The notes under the pieces are model-generated. The model ran no database searches, had not been told where the DNA came from, and was given only the letters and a program-made list of their open reading frames with translations. From the NCBI RefSeq assembly GCF_900166585.1, contig NZ_FVZC01000007.1:682001-746000 (forward strand): a DNA stretch of 64,000 nt, written 5' to 3'. The stretch comes from Mesobacillus jeotgali (GTDB taxonomy: Bacteria > Bacillota > Bacilli > Bacillales > Cytobacillaceae). Shown here in pieces: positions 7,848-16,477 of this stretch (the first letter of the stretch is position 1; every line of letters begins with the position of its first letter). The position numbers and the translations under genes are program-made.

Positions 7848-8531
7848 CTTAGAGCGTTTTTCTGCAACTACTGTTCCATCACTCTGGAGCTCAGCATAAA
7901 AAACTTCCTCAAATCTGCTGATCCCTTTCTTTTTTAATTCATTTGCCAGCCAGTCTTCACTTAAGCTCAACTCGATCAAATTCTTTTTAACGATACGGCC
8001 ATCGACAACGAGTTCCGAAGGCAAGTACTTTCTTGGTGTAAGGGGAATACCAGTATCTTTATTTATAACGTTTTCATATTCCACTTTCTTTAAGACACTA
8101 ATCTGTCCATTTGGTTCAAGGATTGCGTAATCCACTTCTTTTATTGAAAAAACATTTTTGATTCTTAACAGCATGGTGAGGTCGTCCATATTTAGCTTAT
8201 TGGATTTCATCGCTTTTTCATTTATTTTTCCCTGTTTAATAATGATTGTCGGTTCTCCGTCCAGCAAAATTCTTGCTTTAGGAGATTTAAGAGCGATGTA
8301 TTCGATGGTCAGGGTTAAAAAAGCCCAGAGCGCCAAACCGGTAACACCATCTATTAGTTTAATATCTCTATGCACAACCATATCACCGGCTATATTCCCG
8401 AGTGCAATTCCGGTGATATAAGTAAAAAAGGTCATCTGGCTGAGCTGCTTTTTGCCAAGTACACGGGTAAGCAAGAATAATACAGCAAAGCCTAAAAGGG
8501 TTCTCAAAATAGTAATCAAAATAGTTTCCAT
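7845..8531 (-). CDS. DUF421 / YetF-family membrane protein
   Basis: 228 residues. The first 85 contain two to three hydrophobic helices typical of YetF/YcaP proteins (LLGFAVLFLLTRVLGKKQLSQMTFFTYITG), and the rest is the soluble DUF421 C-terminal domain (GEPTIIIKQGKINEKAMKSN, then LRIKNVFSIKEVDYAILEPNGQISVLK). GKKQLSQMTFFTYI is the family signature. The biochemical role of the family is not established; Bacillus spore-germination or stress links are suggested for relatives. It appears monocistronic and complete. Confidence 0.9.
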   Translation of the reverse strand: METILITILRTLLGFAVLFLLTRVLGKKQLSQMTFFTYITGIALGNIAGDMVVHRDIKLIDGVTGLALWAFLTLTIEYIALKSPKARILLDGEPTIIIKQGKINEKAMKSNKLNMDDLTMLLRIKNVFSIKEVDYAILEPNGQISVLKKVEYENVINKDTGIPLTPRKYLPSELVVDGRIVKKNLIELSLSEDWLANELKKKGISRFEEVFYAELQSDGTVVAEKRSK

Positions 8532-8669
8532 GATACTCCTTGGTAAAAAGGTGTTTTTTGTTATATTGCCCCTTTAAGTGAAAAATATCGTTCTGGATTA
8601 GAAAGGATTAAATGACAAAAACGCGGTGGGTGGATCAATATCAGTCTAGAATTGGGAAAGTGGGTATTT

Positions 8670-8781
8670 TATTGGCAAAGTTAACAATTAAATTTCCGAA
8701 AATGCATTGTTCTTATTTGCTGGCCAAAATAAAAAAATACTGGCGAACTGGAAATTATGCGTGACTTTTTCCGGTTCGCCA
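8670..8781 (-). repeat. Degraded 20-bp array plus terminal hairpin / terminator (locus 2)
   Basis: Weak units (TTGGCAAAG near 8672, TTCCGAAAA near 8694, TGGCCAAAA near 8721, TGGCGAACTGG at 8741) show a partial 20-bp spacing. The conserved terminal module forms a 14-bp stem (8741-8754 with 8768-8781, one G-U pair). On the minus strand this hairpin is followed by a T-rich run, so it serves as the terminator of the LiaG-like gene. The adjoining 8532-8669 holds nothing recognisable. Confidence 0.6.
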
Positions 8782-8785
8782 GAGG

Positions 8786-9649
8786 TTAAAATATTTTGAT
8801 ATTCCCGCTTGATACATCAGCGTGGATTTTGTATTTCCCGCTTCCATATGTACCGTGAAGGCGGTTATTTGATTCCTCTTTGTCTTCAAGCGGAAAGTCG
8901 CTTGTTATGTTTCCGCTGCTTACCTTCCCATTCAAAACAAAATCTGCTTTATCAGGCAAATCTAACTCCATATAGCCGGAGCTGACGTTCAAGTTGACGT
9001 CATTCATTAACTGGTCCATCTGGATTTCCAGCTCACCCGAAGAAACATCACCCTCAAGCTTGCCAGAATAGTTTTTGACATGGACGCTTCCTGAGCTGAC
9101 TTCAAACGAACCGGATTTAGCGGCAATCGAGTTCATTTCAACTTCTCCGGATGAACTTTGATTTTCGAGTTTTTCCACATCAAAGTTTTCCAGTGTGACT
9201 CTTCCTGAACCAATATTGAGAGCAAGATTTCTTAGCTTCACAGGATTATCGCCAGAGTCTCCTTTGAAAACAACCTTCCCAGAACCGAGTTCGATATTCA
9301 TATCTTTCTCATAGTCTTCTGGAATATAAACAGTGAGGGAAGCCTGATCCCTCTCCATCCAATTGAACCCTAAGAAGCCTTTCCGTTTAGCAGAAACCTC
9401 AATTGCATCACCGTGCCGCTTCACTTTTACTAATCCTTTGCCATCCAGTTCGGCGCTCACATCCTGACGTTTATCCGGCAAAATTCTTGTCTCGATACTT
9501 GAAACATCAACTGTGATCATTTCCGTATCACTGGTCACCTTCATAGAGTCTTCAACGCTGGCAAAATTCAGTCCATCACCATCAAACATGTAATTCCAGA
9601 CAATATAGGCCCCGGTAATCACGAGAAAAATCATTAAAACCCGCTGCAT
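8786..9649 (-). CDS. LiaG-like DUF4097 beta-repeat protein
   Basis: 287 residues: one N-terminal membrane helix (about 4-20), then a long extracytoplasmic beta-repeat domain in which the motif SSG/GSG recurs every 20-25 residues (IELGSGKV, LNIGSGRV, QSSSGEVEM, VSSGSVHV, VSSGELEI, VSSGYMEL, VSSGNITS, DVSSGNIKIF). This is the DUF4097 parallel beta-helix fold of B. subtilis LiaG. In B. subtilis, liaG belongs to the liaIHGFSR cell-envelope stress locus. Here it stands alone with no liaF, liaS or liaR nearby. Topology suggests a membrane-anchored, outward-facing protein; the function is unknown. Confidence 0.85.
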   Translation of the reverse strand: MQRVLMIFLVITGAYIVWNYMFDGDGLNFASVEDSMKVTSDTEMITVDVSSIETRILPDKRQDVSAELDGKGLVKVKRHGDAIEVSAKRKGFLGFNWMERDQASLTVYIPEDYEKDMNIELGSGKVVFKGDSGDNPVKLRNLALNIGSGRVTLENFDVEKLENQSSSGEVEMNSIAAKSGSFEVSSGSVHVKNYSGKLEGDVSSGELEIQMDQLMNDVNLNVSSGYMELDLPDKADFVLNGKVSSGNITSDFPLEDKEESNNRLHGTYGSGKYKIHADVSSGNIKIF

Positions 9650-9777
9650 TTTTAAAAATCCCCTTCCAACTCTTTCTTATATTCAGAATAAGGCAAATCA
9701 TTCCTGCCCCCAATGCACCACGGATTTAAAAATGGATAGGACCTGAGGCTGATTTAGTTCTAGTCATTCAAAGAAAA

Positions 9778-9805
9778 AGCCAGATTCTTTTATTAGAATC
9801 TGGCT
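9778..9805 (-). terminator. Terminator after pepT
   Basis: Perfect 11-bp stem AGCCAGATTCT / AGAATCTGGCT with a TTTATT loop, followed on the minus strand by TTTTTC. Confidence 0.9.
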
Positions 9806-9818
9806 GCGTGTCTACTCA

Positions 9819-11051
9819 TTATGCTTTTGCTTCAAATAGTTTTGCAATCTCCACGATTGTTTCGACCGATTTAATCATGTTATCCACAGAGATGTACTCA
9901 AATCGGCCGTGGAAATTCTCACCGCCTGTAAAAATATTCGGTGTCGGCAATCCCATATAGCTTAGCTGAGAACCGTCTGTGCCGCCGCGGATTGGTTTGA
10001 CAATAGGGTTGATGCCGAGGTTTTCCATTGCTTCATAGGCGATGTCGACGATTTCCTTTACAGGCTCAATCTTATCCTTCATGTTGTAATACTGGTCGTT
10101 CATTTGAAGTTCAACACGTGTTTCACCATAAGTCAGCCTCAGTTCATTGGTGATTTTCTGAATCAGGTCCTTGCGAGCCTGGAAGCTTTCACGGTCAAAG
10201 TCTCGGATGATATAGCTCAGTGTCGTCTCTTCGACATCACCATTAATCGAGCTTAGGTGGAAGAAACCTTCATATCCTTCAGTATGCTCAGGTGCATCTT
10301 CGGCAGGAAGCTTGCTGTTGAATTCCATCGCGATTTTGGCTGAGTTCACCATTTTGCCCTTGGCTGTGCCAGGATGGACATTCTTGCCTTTAAAAGTCAA
10401 TTTGGCGCTTGCGGCATTAAAGCTTTCATACTCCAGCTCGCCAAGCGGTCCGCCATCTACTGTATAAGCAAATTTCGCATTGAATGCTTCGACATCAAAT
10501 TTATGTGGTCCTCTGCCGATTTCTTCATCCGGGGTGAAAGCGACACGGATTTTTCCATGCTTGATTTCCGGATTCTTGATCAAATAATCCATCGCTGTCA
10601 TAATTTCGGCGATTCCTGCCTTGTTGTCGGCGCCCAGCAATGTGGTCCCATCAGTGGTGATTAATGTATGTCCTTTATATTGAGGAAGCTCCGGGAAATC
10701 TGCAGGTGACAGAATGATGTTCTGTTCTTCGTTTAAAATGATTTGGCTGCCATCAAAATTTTCAACAACCTGAGGATTCACATTTTTGCCGGTAAAATCC
10801 GTTGCTGTATCAACATGGGCAAGGAAACCAATCGTTGGAACCTCTTTATCCGTATTGGCTGGAAGGGTAGCCATCACATAGCCGTTTGCATCAATGGTGA
10901 CTTCCGACATGCCAATTGTTTTTAGCTCATCAACCAGCATATTCGCAAGGGTCAGCTGGCCGTCTGTCGAGGGTGTCGTTTCACTGATTTCATTAGACTG
11001 CGTGTCAATTTTTACATAAGAGGTAAATCTTTCGATAATCTCGTTTTTCAT
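9819..11051 (-). CDS. pepT: Peptidase T (tripeptide aminopeptidase)
   Basis: Cytoplasmic M20-family zinc aminopeptidase that releases the N-terminal residue of tripeptides. The start is set at the second Met (11051) because GGGAG lies 9 nt upstream, and the resulting 410 residues match PepT length. An in-frame ATG at 11060 sits directly on that site. Metal ligands and catalytic residues are visible: H79 and D81 in LAHVDTA, the GADNKAG Asp, the TPDEEIGRG Glu pair, [12 protein letters not shown], and the final HGRFEYI His. It is a stand-alone gene divergent from two tiny membrane-protein genes. Confidence 0.96.
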   Translation of the reverse strand: MKNEIIERFTSYVKIDTQSNEISETTPSTDGQLTLANMLVDELKTIGMSEVTIDANGYVMATLPANTDKEVPTIGFLAHVDTATDFTGKNVNPQVVENFDGSQIILNEEQNIILSPADFPELPQYKGHTLITTDGTTLLGADNKAGIAEIMTAMDYLIKNPEIKHGKIRVAFTPDEEIGRGPHKFDVEAFNAKFAYTVDGGPLGELEYESFNAASAKLTFKGKNVHPGTAKGKMVNSAKIAMEFNSKLPAEDAPEHTEGYEGFFHLSSINGDVEETTLSYIIRDFDRESFQARKDLIQKITNELRLTYGETRVELQMNDQYYNMKDKIEPVKEIVDIAYEAMENLGINPIVKPIRGGTDGSQLSYMGLPTPNIFTGGENFHGRFEYISVDNMIKSVETIVEIAKLFEAKA

Positions 11052-11176
11052 GTCCTTCATCTCCCATATGTATGTATATTTTCATATTAGCATAAATCAT
11101 CAGGAACACCATTTTTAAAAAGAATGAAAATTCCATTATTTTCATATATAATGGGTTAATAAGGGGGCGGAGAAAA

Positions 11177-11314
11177 ATGGGGTATTTATTCACAGCCATT
11201 GTGTTGTTTATTGTGTTTTATTCTATTTTTAAAATCATTCGCAACGGAAAACTCCCAAGCAACAACTTCACTCCATTTGACGATTTAACAGAGGGGAAAA
11301 AGAAAGATGAGTGA
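11177..11314 (+). CDS. Small membrane protein, 45 aa
   Basis: ATG at 11177, preceded by GGGGGCGGAG. The product begins MGYLFTAIVLFIVFYSIFKIIRNGK, a single N-terminal membrane helix with a positively charged flank, then a hydrophilic tail (LPSNNFTPFDDLTEGKKKDE). It overlaps the next gene by 8 bp (ATGAGTGA), a classic translational-coupling arrangement. Such short membrane proteins are common in Bacillus; no function is recognised. Confidence 0.65.
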   Translation: MGYLFTAIVLFIVFYSIFKIIRNGKLPSNNFTPFDDLTEGKKKDE

Positions 11315-11462
11315 TATCGGTGTCATCATAGTCCTCCTGCTGTCGCTCTGGTCCATCACGATTACATTGCAAAAAATAGCCGACAAAATCACCCATAAGC
11401 AGGACCAGCAACTTAAGCTGATGGAAGAAATCAAGAAAGAACTGAAAAATAGAAAAATATGA
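11307..11462 (+). CDS. Small membrane protein with basic coiled tail, 51 aa
   Basis: The ATG at 11307 lies within the end of the preceding small gene, with GAGGGG about 11 nt upstream. Residues 4-20 (IGVIIVLLLSLWSITIT) form one membrane helix. The rest is a charged amphipathic helix (KQDQQLKLMEEIKKELKNR). Together with the upstream gene it may form a small membrane complex. This resembles short DUF-type Bacillus proteins of unknown role. Too small for confident family assignment. Confidence 0.6.
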   Translation: MSDIGVIIVLLLSLWSITITLQKIADKITHKQDQQLKLMEEIKKELKNRKI

Positions 11463-11471
11463 GGTTTTTAC

Positions 11472-11500
11472 TTTACATATATAAAAGTTAGGGCTAGGAT
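11472..11500 (+). promoter_or_regulatory. Sigma-A promoter of the thiamine operon
   Basis: -35 TTTACA (11472-11477), 17-bp spacer, -10 TAGGAT (11495-11500), placing transcription start about 15-20 nt before the TPP riboswitch. Confidence 0.6.
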
Positions 11501-11523
11501 AAAGACAACTTAATATTCGATGT

Positions 11524-11622
11524 ACTACTAGGGGTGCCCTGATGCGGGCTGAGAGAAAAACGCTAAGTTTTTTAACCCTTCGGACCTGATCTGGGTAATA
11601 CCAGCGTAGGAAAGTAGTGTGA
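11524..11622 (+). ncRNA. TPP riboswitch (THI element)
   Basis: Contains the conserved thi-box segments in order: GGGGTGCCCTGATGCGGGCTGAGA, a variable stem, then ACCTGATCTGGGTAATACCAGCGTAGGAAAG. These form the TPP-sensing three-way junction. An intrinsic terminator follows (11650-11678), so TPP binding is expected to stop transcription before the SDR-thiMDEW operon. Confidence 0.97.
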
Positions 11623-11649
11623 GAAAACTTTTTTCTTACTAAGCTTTTA

Positions 11650-11678
11650 AGCCAGGTCCATTTTGGATCTGGCTTTTT
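11650..11678 (+). terminator. Riboswitch-controlled terminator
   Basis: Stem AGCCAGGTCC / GGATCTGGCT (one G-U pair) with a 5-nt loop and TTTT, between the TPP aptamer and the first gene. Confidence 0.88.
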
Positions 11679-11699
11679 ATATTTTAGGAGGTTTTTTCA

Positions 11700-12461
11700 A
11701 TGAAAATAAAAGATCAAGTAGTTTTAGTTACCGGCGGCAGCCGGGGGCTGGGGGCGGAAACGGTTAAAGCTTTTGCGAGGGAAGGTGCGAAAGTCGTCAT
11801 CAACTATTATCAGAATGAAGAAAAAGCGAAGAATCTGGAAGAGATGATTGGGGAAAGAGCCCTTGCTGTCCGGGCGGATGTAAGAGATCCTTCACAGGTA
11901 CAAGGCTTGTTCAGGCAGGCAAAAGAGCATTTTGGAGTACCGATTACGACAGTCGTGAATAACGCACTTGTCAATTTTAAATTTGACCCCGCAGGTAACA
12001 AGGATGCATTTGAAGTGGGCTGGGAGGATTTTCACAAGCAGCTGGAAGGAGCGATTCGCGGTGCCTTGAATACCATCCAGGCAGGACTTCCCGATATGAA
12101 AGAATTGAATTTTGGCAGAATCATCAATATAGGCACAAACTTGTTCCAAAATCCGGTTGTCGCCTATCACGACTATACAACTAGCAAGGCAGCCCTTTTG
12201 GGTTTTACCAGAAATATGGCGAATGATCTTGGGAAGTATGGTGTTACTGTCAATATGGTTTCTGGCGGGCTGCTGAAAATGACCGACGCAAGCTCTGCGA
12301 CATCGGAGGAGGTGTTCCAGCTTATCGAATCTTCCACACCGTTAAGGAGGGTGACTGAGCCGGCAGAAGCTGCGGATGCGATAGTATTCTTCGCATCACC
12401 ATGGGCACGGGCGGTTACAGGACAAAATCTGGTCGTTGATGGCGGCCTTGTAATGAATTAA
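11700..12461 (+). CDS. Short-chain dehydrogenase/reductase in the thiamine operon
   Basis: 253-residue SDR, first gene after the TPP riboswitch. NAD(P) motif TGGSRGLG (11-18), NNA (87-89), and catalytic Tyr159 and Lys163 in YTTSK are present. The usual catalytic Ser of the INISS strand is replaced (INIGTN, Thr146). The C-terminal [11 protein letters not shown] is typical of FabG-like enzymes. AGGAGG precedes the ATG, and 14 bp separate it from thiM. The context suggests a role in salvage of a thiamine breakdown product or precursor alcohol/aldehyde, not fatty acid synthesis. That is inference; no thiamine enzyme of this family is established to my knowledge. Confidence 0.85.
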   Translation: MKIKDQVVLVTGGSRGLGAETVKAFAREGAKVVINYYQNEEKAKNLEEMIGERALAVRADVRDPSQVQGLFRQAKEHFGVPITTVVNNALVNFKFDPAGNKDAFEVGWEDFHKQLEGAIRGALNTIQAGLPDMKELNFGRIINIGTNLFQNPVVAYHDYTTSKAALLGFTRNMANDLGKYGVTVNMVSGGLLKMTDASSATSEEVFQLIESSTPLRRVTEPAEAADAIVFFASPWARAVTGQNLVVDGGLVMN

Positions 12462-12475
12462 AGGAGGGTTTTACA

Positions 12476-13288
12476 GTGGAGAAAAGAGATATTGCAAGCT
12501 TGCTGGAAAAAGTCCGGAGGGAGAACCCTATTGTACACAACATTACCAATGTGGTGGTCACCAATTTTACTGCTAACGGATTGCTGGCTCTGGGAGCATC
12601 ACCTGTTATGGCTTATGCCCGTGAAGAGGTTGCTGAAATGGCCAGGATGGCAGGGAGCCTGGTTCTCAACATCGGGACCCTGAGACCTGAAGTGATTGAG
12701 TCGATGCTGGTTGCCGGCAAAGCGGCGAATGAGCAGGGAGTTCCGGTCATTATGGATCCGGTTGGCGCTGGTGCGACTTCATACCGAACCGAAACAGCTA
12801 GAATGCTAATGGAAGAATTGGAGATTTCGATTATCAGGGGAAATGCAGCCGAAATTGCCAATGTTGCAGGTGAAAACTGGAACATCCGCGGTGTGGATGC
12901 CGGGGAAGCGAGCGGCGATGTTCTGGAGCTTGCCGTATCGGCTGCTGAAAAAATGGGGACCATCGTTGCGCTAACAGGGAAGGACGATATTGTAACCGAT
13001 GGGCAAACCACTTTTTCCATTCACAACGGACACCCAATCCTCACGAAGGTAACAGGGACTGGATGTCTGCTGACTTCAGTAATTGGTGCGTTCACTGCAG
13101 TTGAAAAGGATTTGCTTAAAGCAGCCACGGGGGCAATTGCTATTTACGGTATAGCAGCCGAAGTAGCCGCTGAAAAAAGTGCGCTGAACGGGCCAGGAAG
13201 TTTTCAGGTGGAGTTCCTGAATCAGCTGTATCATCTCGATGCTGAAGAAATCTATAACAAGGGCAGATTTCGTAAAGACTACTATTAA
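12476..13288 (+). CDS. thiM: Hydroxyethylthiazole kinase ThiM
   Basis: Phosphorylates 4-methyl-5-(2-hydroxyethyl)thiazole for thiamine salvage. The start is GTG at 12476 with AAGGAGGG upstream. The 270-residue ribokinase-like protein has [25 protein letters not shown] near the N-terminus, MDPVGAGA (93-100), and the catalytic GTGC loop with C197. Second gene of the TPP-controlled operon. A roughly 140-bp repeat element separates it from thiD. Confidence 0.95.
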   Translation: MEKRDIASLLEKVRRENPIVHNITNVVVTNFTANGLLALGASPVMAYAREEVAEMARMAGSLVLNIGTLRPEVIESMLVAGKAANEQGVPVIMDPVGAGATSYRTETARMLMEELEISIIRGNAAEIANVAGENWNIRGVDAGEASGDVLELAVSAAEKMGTIVALTGKDDIVTDGQTTFSIHNGHPILTKVTGTGCLLTSVIGAFTAVEKDLLKAATGAIAIYGIAAEVAAEKSALNGPGSFQVEFLNQLYHLDAEEIYNKGRFRKDYY

Positions 13289-13305
13289 AATCCTGAAGCC
13301 GATTT

Positions 13306-13446
13306 TAACGTAATAATAGCCATTTTGTAGGTCGGTACGAAGTTGGCAAGCTCTTTTCTCTAAATAAGCGTTCATTTTGTGCAGAAACTTAGGCAATTCC
13401 ATCCTATTTTGTAGCCAATAGCAAAAAAGTTTGAGAAAAGAGCCTT
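13306..13446 (-). repeat. Dispersed ~140-bp intergenic repeat, copy B
   Basis: Inverted relative to copy A at 5824-5959. Read on the minus strand it begins AAGGCTCTTTTCTCAAAC, as copy A does. Inside copy B a GAGAAAAGAGCTT segment is complementary to that leading end, so the RNA could fold on itself. It lies inside the thi operon between thiM and thiD. Confidence 0.85.
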
Positions 13447-13482
13447 AATAAAAGTTCTTTTGAAAAAAGGAGGTAGAGCAGC

Positions 13483-14319
13483 ATGAAAAAAGCACTGACC
13501 ATTGCAGGTTCGGACAGTGGCGGCGGAGCTGGAATCCAGGCGGACCTAAAGACTTTCCAGGAATTGAAGATCTTTGGAATGTCTGCACTCACCGCTGTTA
13601 CGGCCCAAAATACGCTTGGTGTCCAGGGAGTCTTCCCGATGGAACAAGAAGCAGTCGCGAAACAAATTCAATCAATTGGTGAGGATATCGGGACAGACGC
13701 TTTGAAAACAGGAATGCTTTTCAACGCACCCATCATCGAAGCGGTGGCGGAAAAGATAAAGCAGTTTGGCTGGGAAAGGGTGGTTGTCGATCCGGTTATG
13801 ATTGCGAAAGGCGGAGCATCATTGCTCCAGCAGGAGGCTGTTGCGGCGCTTAAAACCCATTTGCTTCCGCTCTGTCTCATCATCACTCCGAATATCCCCG
13901 AAGCCGAGGTGCTGACAGGGATGTCTATTCACAGTATCGATGAGAAAAAGGAAGCGGCAAAACTCATTCATAAGCTCGGAGCTAAAAATGTAGTTATAAA
14001 AGGCGGGCATGACGAGGGAACAAACGAATCCGTTGATCTCCTTTTTGACGGAAGTGAATTTGCCTACTTTTCCGCTCCAAGGATTGAGACGAAGAACACC
14101 CATGGAACAGGCTGTACATTTTCTGCCGCGATAACTGCCGAGCTTGCGAAAGGATCTTCTGTACATGAAGCAGTATCAGTGGCAAAAAAGTTCATCCAGG
14201 CAGCTATAGCACATCCTCTGACTATCGGAAATGGACATGGCCCCACTAATCACTGGGCCTATAATATGAAAAAGGAAAGCGGGGTGACATCATGGCAAGA
14301 ATCAGTCCAGAACAAATGA
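13483..14319 (+). CDS. thiD: Hydroxymethylpyrimidine/phosphomethylpyrimidine kinase ThiD
   Basis: 278-residue ribokinase-fold enzyme that phosphorylates HMP and then HMP-P. The N-terminal [16 protein letters not shown] (8-23), [11 protein letters not shown] (101-111) and catalytic GTGC with C211 are intact. AAGGAGG is upstream of the ATG. The 3' end overlaps thiE by 28 bp, so translation is coupled. Third gene of the TPP operon. Confidence 0.95.
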   Translation: MKKALTIAGSDSGGGAGIQADLKTFQELKIFGMSALTAVTAQNTLGVQGVFPMEQEAVAKQIQSIGEDIGTDALKTGMLFNAPIIEAVAEKIKQFGWERVVVDPVMIAKGGASLLQQEAVAALKTHLLPLCLIITPNIPEAEVLTGMSIHSIDEKKEAAKLIHKLGAKNVVIKGGHDEGTNESVDLLFDGSEFAYFSAPRIETKNTHGTGCTFSAAITAELAKGSSVHEAVSVAKKFIQAAIAHPLTIGNGHGPTNHWAYNMKKESGVTSWQESVQNK

Positions 14320-14942
14320 GAAGCTTGCTGAAGGTTTATTTTATCACAGGCAGCACGAATTGTTTAAAGGATCCCATTCACGTTCTTGAGCAAGCCATTC
14401 ACGGAGGAATCACGATTTTTCAATACCGTGAAAAAGGCGAAGGCTGTCTGGACGACCTAGAGAAGATGGAGATGGGAAGGAGGCTGCATAGAATTTGCAA
14501 GGAAAACGGTATCCCGTTCATTGTGAATGATGATATTGAGCTGGCCCTGGAACTAGATGCAGATGGTGTTCATATCGGTCAGGAGGATGAAGACGCCATA
14601 CAGGTCCGCAAACAAATCGGTGATAAGATCCTTGGGGTTTCCGTGCACAGTCTGGAGGAGGCTGAAACAGCAAAGCTAGCTGGTGCAGATTATTTAGGTA
14701 TTGGCCCGATTTTTGCAACAGCGACTAAGAAGGACGCCAGGGCTGTCCAGGGAACAGCAATATTAGAGGGAATCAAGGATTTAGGAATGCCGCTTGTCGG
14801 GATTGGTGGAATCAATGCAGATAATGCGGTCGATGTAATGAATACCGGGGCGGACGGAGTATCTGTGATAACAGCGATCAGTCATGCAGCTGACATCAAG
14901 GAAGCTGCAGCCAGATTAAAAGAAAAGGTTATAGGGAGGTAA
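14292..14942 (+). CDS. thiE: Thiamine phosphate synthase ThiE
   Basis: Joins HMP-PP with the thiazole phosphate to give thiamine phosphate. TIM-barrel protein of 216 residues, normal length. Key stretches are FQYREKGEG, FIVNDDIELALELDADGVHIGQED, YLGIGPIFATATKKDA and VGIGGINADNA, covering the pyrophosphate- and Mg-binding sites. The start lies inside thiD; ends 2 bp before thiW. Confidence 0.96.
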   Translation: MARISPEQMRSLLKVYFITGSTNCLKDPIHVLEQAIHGGITIFQYREKGEGCLDDLEKMEMGRRLHRICKENGIPFIVNDDIELALELDADGVHIGQEDEDAIQVRKQIGDKILGVSVHSLEEAETAKLAGADYLGIGPIFATATKKDARAVQGTAILEGIKDLGMPLVGIGGINADNAVDVMNTGADGVSVITAISHAADIKEAAARLKEKVIGR

Positions 14943-14944
14943 AA

Positions 14945-15448
14945 ATGAGACCTACACAAAAGCTTACCCTTACAGCCATGATGATCGCAATTGGCACATT
15001 GACCAGCCACTTGTTATATATTCCGCTAGGCATTGTCAAGGTGTTCCCAGTGCAGCATCTTATCAATGTATTGTCTGCAGTGCTGCTTGGGCCATATTAT
15101 GCAGTTGCACAGGCGCTGGGTATATCATTGCTTAGGAATGTAATGGGGACTGGTTCAGTCTTCGCTTTTCCCGGAAGCATGATTGGCGCTCTTCTGGCAG
15201 CATATTTATATAAAAAGACGAAGAAAATGGGGTTTGCGTTTTTAGGAGAAATAGTTGGCACTGGAGTTATAGGAGCGATAGCCTGTTATCCAATTGCTGT
15301 GCTTTTCCTTGGCAAGGAAGCGGCTTTATTTGGCCTCGTTCCAGCATTTTTTGCGAGCTCACTTGCCGGGGCGGCGATTGGATTTGTTCTTCTGAAAATA
15401 TTTATGAAAAATGCAGCCGGCAGAATAGAGATGGCTGGCAAGCTGTAA
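14945..15448 (+). CDS. thiW: ThiW, ECF transporter S component for thiazole
   Basis: 167-residue integral membrane protein with about five to six helices. The N-terminal TAMMIAIGTLTSHLLYIPLG and the segment VFPVQHLINVLSAVLLGPYYAVAQA are typical of ThiW S-components, which are predicted to capture hydroxyethylthiazole and work with a shared ECF energizing module. Substrate is consistent with thiM in the same TPP-riboswitch operon. No EcfA/EcfT genes occur in this window. Confidence 0.92.
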   Translation: MRPTQKLTLTAMMIAIGTLTSHLLYIPLGIVKVFPVQHLINVLSAVLLGPYYAVAQALGISLLRNVMGTGSVFAFPGSMIGALLAAYLYKKTKKMGFAFLGEIVGTGVIGAIACYPIAVLFLGKEAALFGLVPAFFASSLAGAAIGFVLLKIFMKNAAGRIEMAGKL

Positions 15449-15552
15449 TCTGGAAATGTTTTCATCCAGTTTGCTTAAGCTGGAAATGGAGGGAATCCTC
15501 CTATATGATTATAAATAGATTCATATATACCAGCTGAAAAGGGTGACAATTT

Positions 15553-16167
15553 TTGAGCACAGAGAACAAGCTTGGATTGGTAGTGGACGTGGAGACAACC
15601 GGATTGGGTCCCGACTCGGATGAAATCATAGAATTGGCGCTGAAGCTGTTTTCTTTTCATGAAGAAACAGGGGAAATTATCGAGGTTCTGGATGAAGATT
15701 CTTATTTAAGGGAGCCATTATCTATAACAGCACAAAGAAATTATGACAGGGCCTATCGGATTCATGGAATTCATTATGATATGGTACGCGGGAAAACATT
15801 TTACGATGAGAGAATCATGGATTATTTTAATCGCACCGATGCTATTTTTGCCCATAATGCTTCCTTTGACAGAAGTTTCCTGTTCAGGATGTATCCCGAG
15901 GTCAATGAGATGCAGTGGTATTGCACGATGAAGAATGTGCAATGGAAAAACCATGGCTTCCCTAATAGCAAGCTGTTGACATTATTGCAGGCACACAATA
16001 TTTCGAAGTACCAGACCCACAGGGCAATGGATGACATTACATATTTGACGGAACTGCTAAAGCAGCAAAATCCAAACGGTGATTATTATTTAAAAGAAGT
16101 GCTGGATTATGGACCGATGAGGAAGTACCAGCCTGCCGCAAAACAAAGAAGACGGATGTTTTACTAG
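15553..16167 (+). CDS. DnaQ-like 3'-5' exonuclease
   Basis: The TTG start at 15553 is chosen for AAAGGGTG about 7 nt upstream. The 204-residue protein is one RNase T/DEDD exonuclease domain: D12 and E14 in VVDVETTGLGPDSDEIIELA, the second Asp in FAHNASFDRSFL, and the third in HRAMDDITYLTELL. H and D spacing suggest the DEDDh class. It could act in DNA repair or RNA trimming. No polymerase or helicase domain is fused, and it is monocistronic with a terminator following. Confidence 0.9.
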   Translation: MSTENKLGLVVDVETTGLGPDSDEIIELALKLFSFHEETGEIIEVLDEDSYLREPLSITAQRNYDRAYRIHGIHYDMVRGKTFYDERIMDYFNRTDAIFAHNASFDRSFLFRMYPEVNEMQWYCTMKNVQWKNHGFPNSKLLTLLQAHNISKYQTHRAMDDITYLTELLKQQNPNGDYYLKEVLDYGPMRKYQPAAKQRRRMFY

Positions 16168-16201
16168 GATATATCGTAAAAAATGTAAAAATATATCGTC
16201 T

Positions 16202-16237
16202 GCCTTTTCGACCATGTGATGGTAGAAAAGGCTTTTT
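16202..16237 (+). terminator. Terminator after exonuclease gene
   Basis: Stem GCCTTTTC-G-ACCAT / ATGGT-A-GAAAAGGC with a GTG loop and TTTTT. The remaining 240 bp before the permease gene is AT-rich with no riboswitch or T-box seen. Confidence 0.9.
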
Positions 16238-16477
16238 GCTTTATGAGAATATTTGCATATTTCTAATGAGGTTGTTTCATGGTAAAATGGCACAGGGAAA
16301 TTTTTTAAGGATAATAATTTTTTGGAAAATGAGGTTTAAATTTGTTTCTGAATGTGTATAAGAAAGGGGTTACATTCCCTTAGGAATGGGGTTTCTAATT
16401 AACTAAGGATGTAGTACCAGCAGAGAAGGATATTATGATGAAATTACAATCAGAAATTAAAAACAAGGGGAGACACC

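Noticed and set aside
11700..12461. FabG, 3-oxoacyl-ACP reductase of fatty acid synthesis
   Set aside because: No fab genes nearby; the TPP riboswitch operon context and altered catalytic Ser do not support it.
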